Shown here piece by piece: positions 56,025 through 64,000 of a stretch of DNA of 64,000 nucleotides; positions within the stretch are counted from its first letter, which is position 1; each line of letters opens with the position of its first letter. The stretch is from Evernia prunastri (lineage: Eukaryota; Ascomycota; Lecanoromycetes; Lecanorales; Parmeliaceae): NCBI GenBank assembly GCA_003184365.1, contig NKYR01000081.1, positions 1 through 64,000 on the forward strand. The letters are read 5' to 3'. A model generated the notes under the pieces. It searched no databases. It worked only from the letters and a program-made list of their open reading frames with translations, and was not told where the DNA came from. Made by a program: the position numbers and the translations under genes.

Positions 56025-57398
56025 CTACTTAGTGTACTCCTTCTGGAGCAGCTTCGCAATAGTGGTTAATTGGATATTGCTCGTCCCCTCATAGATGGCG
56101 CCAATCTTGCTATCCCTGAACATCTTCTCCGCGATCCCTTCTCTCACGAACCCCATGCCACCCATCCACTCAATCGCCTGCCCGCTAACTCTCCCGGCGA
56201 CCTGCGAGGCGTAGAGCTTGGCCATGGCAGCGTCGCGCACGAAGTCCAGGCCGGCGTCCTTTTTGCGCGAAGCGTTGTAGACGAGGGCCCGTGCTGCGCA
56301 GATCTCGGTGTAGGCTTGGGCGAGTTGGTGCTGCATGCCTTGGAACTCGCCGACGAGCTGGTTGAACTGTTTCCGGTCGTTCCACACGTAGCCGGCGGCG
56401 TTCTCCCAGGCCCCCAGGGCCAGGCCGGTCATTTGCGCGGCGATGCCGATCCGGCCCTCGTTCAGCAGTCCGATGGCGTACTTGTACCCCTGACCTTCTT
56501 CGCCCAGCAGTTGGTCCTTGGGTATTTCCACGTCGTCGAAGTTGATGACGCAGGTACTGCTTGCCCTTATGCCCAGCTTCTTCTCCTTCTTCGCTATCGA
56601 GAATCCCTTCGCGCTCTTCTCAACCACAAATGCCGTTATGCCTTTGTAGCCTTTACTCGGATCCAGGTTCGCAAAAACGATGAAGAAATCCGCCTCCACC
56701 GAGTTCGTTATCCACATCTTCGATCCGCTTATCCTGTAGCCGTCGGCCGTCTTTTCAGCCCTGGTCTTCAATGCAAATGCATCAGAGCCAGACGCTGGTT
56801 CCGAAAGACAGAAGCTTCCAACTGTCTCCGTTGCCAACCTAGGTAGCCATTTTCGTTTCGACTCCTCAGTCCCATACTTCAGTATTGCTGTGTTGACGAG
56901 GGTATTGTGGACGTCCACCAGCACACTGACGCTCGGATCTACCCTGGCCAGCTCTTCTATCCCAACGATCCCCGCGGTGAAGTTCATGCCCGCCCCGCCG
57001 TACTCTTCGGGGATTTCAATGCCCATGAGTCCTTGTTCGAATAGCTGTTCTACCAAAGCAGGATCCATGGACTCGGCCTCGTCCATCGCCCGCACTTTGG
57101 GCAGGATGGTTTCGGTGGCGAATTTACGAATAGAGTCGGACATGAGGCTTTCTGTCTCGGAAAGGTGGGTTATGGGCGTGGGGGGGATCGACGAGATGTC
57201 GAGAGCGTCAGCCTGACGCGGGCTTGGTGTGGTCGTGAGGGTCCGGAGACTAGACGAAACTTAGTATATCGTACCCAGTGGAGCGAGGTTTTGGATATCG
57301 TACCATTGATGGGACTTGGGGGTTATTCGTAACCTGACGGAGGAGGGGCGAGAGGCAGCACGGGCGAGGGGTTGCAGTGCTTTGGTAAATGAGGACAT
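56025..57398 (-). CDS. Short/branched-chain acyl-CoA dehydrogenase, mitochondrial
   Basis: Exons 57398-57304 and 57249-56025 (54-bp intron) give 439 residues. It removes two hydrogens from short or 2-methyl-branched acyl-CoA with FAD, in the isoleucine/valine or short-chain beta-oxidation path. The N-terminus (MSSFTKALQPLARAASRPSS) is a mitochondrial presequence. Seen: N-terminal helices with IPEEYGGAGM, the FAD/substrate loop SFCLSEPASGSDAFALKT, WITNS, and the C-terminal EGTSNIQLTTIAK with catalytic Glu (about E419), the pattern of the ACADSB group. Electrons would go to ETF. Exon 1 is short and depends on the predicted intron; the phase and presequence support it. Confidence 0.92.
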
Positions 57399-58293
57399 CT
57401 TGGATGATGAAGGGTTCAGAGAGCGGAGGGAAAGGAAATATATATCTTCAAGAGATTGGAGGGAGAAAGGACAAGGCGGCGAAAGGGAGAAGGGTTCAAT
57501 AACTTATGGATCAAATGACAATAATTAAACGGATCGGTGGATGGGCGAGAAACGTACCTCGGCAATGATGTTGCCGGTGCGAACCGGAAGTAAAAGTTAC
57601 GAGTATGTCACGTGGTTTCCACGGAGCTCGCGGAGTAGAGTAAAGTGTACCTTCGAGATCGCTTCCATCTTGTTATGCTTTGAATCTGTAACATGGTAAC
57701 TGTGCCGTCCTGCGTATCATTTATATGATTGATGAGTATGCAGCGAGCACTCTTGGCTTTTTTTTTCTCACCCTACATCCCACCGAACGTGCTGATTGGT
57801 ATATTCCATGGAGACAGTCACCGTTCAAAGTGAACGGGGCAGCCGTCTTTGGCTGACATGACCAGAGTTATCTTTGTCGCTCCTTTGCTACCATCTTGAG
57901 ACCCTAGCCACTCTACTGTGCGGTGAGTAGACCACTCACTCGTTACACAGCGAATTACTCCGTGTCCAATTAAGTATAGACCGAGTATGTGCATGAATGG
58001 AATGATTTAGAAGCATTCAACCCTGGCTTGCAAATTCCTACGGCGACTCGCAATCTTTGCTTTGGCTTTCATGACGCTGAACTCCTACTCCATGCTCACA
58101 GCGGTACTCGTAGCGCTGGTGATAGAGCACGCATTAAATTGCTCTTCACTCGCATGACCATTTCAAAACGCCCTCATGGGGCTTGAAGGTTTTACATCCG
58201 CATCCTACAAAATCTACACTACATGCTTCGTGCGTTGAGTCAGTCTCTTCTCTTTGATCCTCTCCAAGAACGCTAGGGACCGTCTGCAACGAA
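57399..58293. other. Intergenic, no gene seen
   Basis: About 900 bp between the acyl-CoA dehydrogenase start and the NLR relic. The first part carries the dehydrogenase promoter. No complete gene is seen. Confidence 0.4.
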
Positions 58294-60273
58294 ATGGCAT
58301 TCAGCTACGACTATATGCCTAGCCCCTTCGCCTCTGCAACTGCTCCTCCTGCTCCTCTTTCCTTCTTCTCATTCGGTCTTTCTGTACATGATAATGCCGA
58401 TAACGTGACACCTAATCAGGTTATAGCATAGTCGCTATTCATGGCCTTGGGGGTCATCAGACAGAGACCTGGTCCGACTATACAACGGGAGTAATCTGGC
58501 TTACAGACTTGCTTCCCTTCATCGTTCTGACCGCCCGCGTCTTTTCTTTCGGTTATGAATCAAATGCTGCAAAGTTCTTCGGGAATGGCTCCGCCGATAG
58601 GATCCAGCAATACGCTCATACTCTTGTTGCCGAACTTGAAGCAGCCCGATCCCTTAGCGATGCTGCGGAACGGCCAATCATCTTCGTATGTCACGGTCTT
58701 GGAAGGATCTTAGTGAAGAAGGCACTCGCACACTCAGCAACGCAGACCTTGAAGACGTTGACCACAGGTACTCCATCTACACATCTACGTATGGTATCCT
58801 CTACATGGGAACCTCTGATAGCGGGATAGAGAATGCTACATTGCAGGCAATTGGGAAAGAAGCCAGAACCAGAGGGTGAATCCTAGCGACATGCTAAAAG
58901 CCCTGGTAAAGAACTCGGAAACCCTGCAGAATACAGCGGATCGACTTGCATCCTTGGTAAAGCAATTCCACATATACTTCTTCTTGGAAAACTTCCAAAC
59001 GGAGATGGTGAACGGGAAGGGATATGTGGTGTGTGAGGAATATGTGGCTTCCATCTGGGACAACTCTGAGCGATCTAGCATACACGCTATTCACTCAGAT
59101 ATGTGTGGATTCGCCAGCCGTGAGTCTCCAGATTTCCAGATTATACTAATTGCTCTGACCAGACATTCACGAGAAGCCTACGAGACGAGTGCCACAAGAT
59201 GGAGCGGCGCAAGAGGGTTCCTGGCGACTCAGCGGTCAATCGAGGCCTCGGAATCGATCGGCTTTGATGGTCATAACGATAAAAAGCCATTTTTCTGCGA
59301 AAATCATATGCTCCATCAAGGACCCGCGAACATAAGGCTGCGCAACAAGTACTTCCACGTACCACATAACGTCAGCAGTATCTTCACAGGCAGAGATGCC
59401 GTCACACGGATGCTTGAAAGCAAACTCCTTGAGGAGCCAGCACCCGATAGACCATACTAGCAGAAACGCTTCGTACTGTATGGTCTAGGTGGCTCAGGCA
59501 AGACACAGTTTTGCCTGAAGTTCGCCCATGACGACCGTGACAGGTAAGGGGTTGACTGACATTCCATACCAGATCGTCGTCTTTCTGTCACGCATACTCA
59601 AATTGCCAGAACGATCAGACTTACGAGGCTGATTGCTGTCACATGTTTTGGGGAATCTTTTGGATAGATGCCAGTAGTATCGAGAATGCAGAGAGAGCTT
59701 TGTCGCAGATTGGTCAGCTTGGAGGTTTGGGGGCCACTCACGACGCCGGCATGAGTTGGTTGACAGGGCTAGATACACCCTGGTTATTAGTCATTGACAA
59801 CGCCGATGACCCCAAGATCAACTACTCAAGGTTCTTCCCACCAGGCGAGAGAGGAAATATCTTAGTGACCTCCCGGAATTCGGATTGCAAGATTCATGCG
59901 ACGATAGGATACCTTGAATTCGGAAACGTGGGAGGAGAAGATGCGATCACGCTGCTTCTGAGATCAAGGTGGCATAGATGACCAACAAGTCAGAGAAGTG
60001 GCGAGACCGATCGCCAAGACTCTTAAATACCTAGCTTTGGTGCTCATCCAGGCTGGCGCATCAATCAGACATGGCATCTGCACCTCAGCAGGTTACCTCG
60101 ATGTGTTCGCGTCATACAGAACACAGATCATGAAGGACGACTTTGTACAGAGGTCGAGCTATGTGACTCAAGAATTCGAACTGGGGACACAAAGACGTTT
60201 AGATCCTAAAGACGTCCATGTCTTGAGGGCATTGCCATACAAATGGTGGACCGCCACAAGGCTGAACATGTGA
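58294..60273 (+). pseudogene. Broken NLR-type gene: esterase-like N-terminus plus NB-ARC
   Basis: Begins with ATG 58294 (MAFSYDYMPSPF). A short intron leads to YSIVAIHGLGGH, a serine-esterase-like (SESB) alpha/beta-hydrolase domain of the kind found at the start of fungal STAND proteins. The nucleophile elbow reads CHGLGR where relatives have CHSLGG, so Ser is lost. A linker region follows, then NB-ARC with P-loop YGLGGSGKTQ (about 59480), IFWIDAS, PWLLVIDNADD and NILVTSR. Damage: frame changes near 58745, 58875 and 59968, a stop in frame just before the P-loop (59458-59460), and no repeats (TPR, ankyrin or WD) after about 60270. It was probably a self/non-self or heterokaryon-incompatibility type receptor. 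Base composition is normal, so decay was not by RIP. Confidence 0.8.
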
Positions 60274-61026
60274 TCACACTGACTTCTCCTAGCTGGACCA
60301 GGGGCGCATACTCCACTATGGGGTCGACACCGTCATAAAGCTTGGTGACTCCGTAATCCGTGGTCATCTTGCAGACCATGCGTGGGCAGTGTCTGTCTTG
60401 AGAAGCTTGGAGTAGTCAAAAAGGAATGAGCAGGATCTTGGTATTGTTGTGTAGGTAGAACTGTTGTGACTCTAATCAAGTCTGCTTCGGCCAGGGCAAG
60501 CCGAGACAAAGGAGGTTGGAAGCGGATACGCAAGATATCCCGAAGCATGCATGTGTTCCAATCCGGACGACTGACTAGCAGAAACCTGTTGACGGAAGAC
60601 ATAAGAGCAAAGGGCAAAGTAAGCTGCATAAGGGGGGTCTGGCTACGGTAGGATCTTTTCGCTCCAAGTCGCCAGATGAAAATAACAATAATGACTGACC
60701 GGTGCAAAAAAGAGCAGTGAATACCTACGTGGCGCCAATGGCAGTAAAGCGTAATATTATTGCACAGCCACAGATGTCTTGGCCAGCGGTAAAATCCTGG
60801 AAGGAGAGGGGGCAAAATTGCCTTGGCGTGCTTTATTGAAACTCAATGTGCAGAGTCTCCACGTCTCTTAAACAAACCACGTTCCTTCTTGTCTGTTGAA
60901 AATCCTTGACATGCTTCCTTGACTGACCATCAATTCAGCACGTGCACCCTGAATCCCCGACAGCCATTGACAGAAAACCGTTTTCACTCCATAGCCCCGC
61001 AATCATACCCACCTATCATTCCCACC
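60274..61026. other. Intergenic, no gene seen
   Basis: About 750 bp between the NLR relic and the senescence-domain gene. The last 150 bp are pyrimidine-rich leader-like. Part of the first 200 bp may be further debris of the relic; no family is recognised. Confidence 0.4.
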
Positions 61027-62647
61027 ATGTCTGCTGGGCATAATGAGCCCAGACTGCTCTACAGCGTCGGCAACATCAGTGCCTACCACATTCAAGATGG
61101 CCACGAGTCACCTCTCGGCCACTCGGGACCGCAGACCTTGTCCTTGCTCATGGTCCCTACATCATCTCCTTTCGCTGACCTCTCTTCCGCCAATCCTTCC
61201 AGTGCAGCACCCGAGGAAGACTTCTACCTCCACCTGCACCTTCCCCCGGAGCTCGACCTCTCGCTACCGGCGACGACTCAAATCTACCATCAGCCCCCAA
61301 GAAGCTATTTGATCCCGCGATGGGATCTAGGGCCAGAAAGTGGTGCCTTCACTCGCATTGAGTTCCCCAAAATTGGGACTGGGCCTGACAGGGTCACGCA
61401 AGAGGATGTAGATACTTTTGAGACAATTCTAGCACAATGCACTGCGTTCCTAGAACGGGCGAGCTTTCCGTCTGCAGGTGAAAAGAAATACAATCCGGCG
61501 GAGTTCGCTCCTGGCGAGGCTTATGTTGGCTCTGGCCTGGGTGGCAGTGGGAAGGGCCACATTGTCCTTGTGGATGAAGAAGATGGGTCTGTCGTCGGCG
61601 AGCTTGGCGAGGGTTTTGATATTGTTGAGGGCAAGGATGTACACCCCGGCTCAAAGAGTATGACTTACTCTCCTAACAATAACGTTGAGTTGGAAGAATG
61701 CTAACCTCACCAGGGCCTGTGGAGATCCAATTGCCCCAGGAAGGAGAAGGCAACCGGGTTAACGTTACCAACGCTTCAGAAGAATATCTCAAAATGGCAA
61801 AGCACCCCGCTTACAAAGACTCGACCCTGGTGCAAAATGCGGCTGTGGCTTCTCGTCTCATAGTCACGGGATCTGGATGGCTAGCGAATCAGATGACCAC
61901 CGGAGCAGACAATTTCACTAAGAAGACCAAGCCGAATCCCAAACAAATGACATTCACACCTACTACTCAGGCAAGAGTGAGAAAGTTGAACAGTGTCACT
62001 CAGGGCGCCGTGGGTCTGTCCGCGAAGACCGTTGGCCAGGTCACCAGGCATGCACAGAATCTTGGCGCTACCCTGACTCGCCGCGGCGAGCAGCAGAAGA
62101 AGCATCACAAGGCTGACAAGGAAGGCTATAAACCCGGTCTATTGAATAAGTCTATGATGGCCTTTTCAACCATTGCAGACGGCGTCGATTATGCTTCGCG
62201 TAATCTTTTGGCGTCAGGATCCAGTGCTGCCACTCAGGTCGTTGGCCATCGGTATGGAGAAGATGCTAGAAATGTTGCTGGGAGTCTTGCGGGCGGCGTC
62301 AGGAACGTTGGTCTTGTTTACGTAGATGCCGTAGGGGTTTCGCGCAGAGCAGTCATCAAGTAAGTCTCTGTGAATTGAAAATCATCTACTCGAAGATGGT
62401 GGCTAACTGGAGAACTAGATCCGTTGCGAAGGGTATGGTCGTCGGCAAAGCGCCTGGTGGAGGGGACCTAGTAGTTGGCGGTGGAGATGGCGGAGCAATT
62501 CCTCCAGAGGCGATGCCCGCTGATAAACCTGGGACCGTGGGAAATCAGAGTATGGGTGCAGGCTCGGGGACGCAAGTTGGTTTTGGCAACAAGACCGCCC
62601 CAATGACGGAGAAGTCGAGCTCATTGGGTGAGCCACTGGGCTCCTAA
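61027..62647 (+). CDS. Senescence/spartin-associated domain protein
   Basis: Exons 61027-61657, 61714-62359 and 62419-62647 give 501 residues. I chose the ATG at 61027 (ACCATGTC); the frame upstream has no ATG. Residues 1-215 form a beta-rich N-terminal part (LLYSVGNISAYHI, RSYLIPRWDLGPESGAFTRIEFP). Residues about 240-430 fit the senescence/spartin domain: SRLIVTGSGWLANQM, KLNSVTQGAVGLSAKTVGQV, GSSAATQVVGHRYGEDARNVAGSL. The end is Gly-rich and disordered. In animals and plants this domain is linked to lipid droplets and endosomes; the fungal role is not settled. All joins keep phase. Confidence 0.85.
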
Positions 62648-64000
62648 GCACTCCGGCGACCAGTTCTCGGACACCGGAACACCGCCCATCATCCATCATT
62701 TATCAGCATGGGCCGGGACGCTTCACTCAAATTATGGCTTTACCGCAACCGAAGACGAGATGTAGTTGCTGCGACCGCTGCTTTGCATATGGATCAGCTC
62801 GGGTAGACACTCCGGGTAGACACTGATTATGACTTTAGGGCCAGAGGGAATAAGCAAGCCCTTTTGGCGAAGGACAGAAGAAGACGAGCAGCGGTAATTT
62901 TTCCCGCTATACTCGTTGCCAGTGCAGCCGTCATTTGTCAGCTGTAAATACCTCTCAGTGAATGAGATGAACATGAAGATTATACCTAGATCACCTAGAT
63001 CTCATCATCGAAGGGAACTATAATTCATAGTAATGGCTAGAGTATCTTTCCAATAATGCTGACTGGCACGGTTATTACTATTAGCCTATTAGGTAGAGTA
63101 GTATACATAGCTTTGTCTGCTACTGGGGCATCGTCGTCCACTATTTATTATTATTGTGTACCTGTGGCTTCGGGCCTTCCCATCATCCCATGTCACCAGT
63201 CCCTAGGGAGTGTCTCCACCAAAGTGCAGGATGGAAAGCTGAAACACCTATCTCATGCAGGCAGCAAGCTTGGGCCCCTCCAAGTCTAATCATAGGTCTA
63301 AAATCATTGTTTTTAATCTTAATTCTTGTTTTCTTTCATGATTTCATCTTCATCTTCATCTTGAACCTGAACTTGAACTTGAGCTTGAACTTGATCTTGC
63401 CCCTTGAGAATAGATTTGTGAAACTATGAGAGGAAGATTTTTGAGTGGTTTGTAAGTAACTTAATCGTCGCTGTTAATCACATGTACGAGTAGAACCAAG
63501 TCAATTTTGTAGTCAAAAGAAATAAAAAATAAAAAAAATTAAAAATAAAATAAAATAAAATCAAAGCCCCTCCCTCCATCGCAAAAATCTGGCCGGGGGA
63601 TGGCCCCCAAAAAGTTTGCGTTCGCGCCTGCCCTGCTCCAAAGAAATTGCAGGCCAAAGGAACTCTAACCGATTTTGAAGGCACTCTCTAACAACTTTGC
63701 AACAAAAACAACATCCAGCTTCGAACCCACAACACTTACCCTCTCCGCCCACCCCTCCTTCACAAGGCCAGGCCGCACCGGCTTCTCCAGGCTCTTTGAC
63801 GACGTCAATTCTTCCGAATGACAGCTGTATAGCGTCATTTCCGACCGTCGTTCCCACGCTCCTTCATCTGCCTTTCTTTACCTTTGTCTGACTTGTCCTC
63901 TTAATTCCCCGGGAATATACTTATACAAACCTTCCGATTTGGCGCGCAACCGAAGCCTTCCTACCATCTGAACGACAGTGCATACGCGTTAAGGAAAAAC
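62648..64000. other. Intergenic to right edge, with TTGAAC/TTCATC repeats
   Basis: About 1.35 kb without a supportable gene. A degenerate 6-base repeat (TTCATC then TTGAAC/TTGAGC units) lies at about 63343-63400, and an A-rich run at 63520-63560. The last 300 bp are CT-rich and could be the leader of a gene beyond the window. A GGTTCGAAGC near 63717 (reverse) is not in a tRNA context. Confidence 0.45.

Noticed and set aside
63710..63730. Reverse-strand GGGTTCGAAGC as tRNA B-box
   Set aside because: There is no matching acceptor stem or A-box upstream at the right distance.

Overview
The window comes from a filamentous ascomycete (Pezizomycotina). Genes on both strands are interrupted by short introns (about 45-220 bp) with GT..AG borders and CTAAC/CTAAT-type branch sites. 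There is an AT-rich tract with the dinucleotide signature of repeat-induced point mutation (RIP). The gene set is fungal: Rok1 helicase, Vps28, a Lag1-type ceramide synthase, a GH2 beta-mannosidase, a hybrid histidine kinase, a Cps1-like GT2 and a STAND/NLR relic. Class cannot be fixed from the sequence; Leotiomycetes is only an impression. No rRNA, tRNA or CRISPR was found.

Layout. Bases 1-5460 are a mutated repeat tract without an intact gene. It holds two GC-rich islands: a 247-bp LTR-like or MITE-like piece (3007-3253) and a complete 476-bp hAT-like MITE with 24-bp inverted ends and an 8-bp target duplication (4487-4978). From 5842 on the window is ordinary gene space. In order: a conserved one-TM coiled-coil protein; an MFS transporter facing glutathione reductase; a His-rich/RS protein; beta-mannosidase; a Rab4-like GTPase facing ATP synthase subunit g; Rok1; an amidase facing D-lactate dehydrogenase; a Cps1-like GT2; a PPxY-SPRY protein; an MBL-like protein facing a CAX Ca2+/H+ exchanger; Vps28 facing a large hybrid histidine kinase; ceramide synthase facing a desaturase-like gene; a 2OG-Fe(II) dioxygenase; a short/branched-chain acyl-CoA dehydrogenase; a broken NLR-type gene; and a senescence/spartin-domain protein.

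How the genes relate. There is no clear biosynthetic cluster; most are single-copy housekeeping genes. Loose themes are mitochondrial metabolism (ATP20, DLD1, acyl-CoA dehydrogenase, probably one form of glutathione reductase), endomembrane traffic (Rab4, Vps28, the SPRY/PPxY protein) and lipid metabolism (ceramide synthase, desaturase, acyl-CoA dehydrogenase within 50.3-57.4 kb). Exon joins were worked out by hand and checked for reading-frame phase and family continuity, so borders are predictions.

The observations most worth checking are the MITE, a tract where CpA is lost on one strand only, a 9-base motif (TAAGGTAGG) that recurs nine times only between genes, a GC-AG intron in DLD1, a 16-nt microexon in the CAX gene, and the NLR pseudogene. 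I did not find a convincing new multi-gene system.
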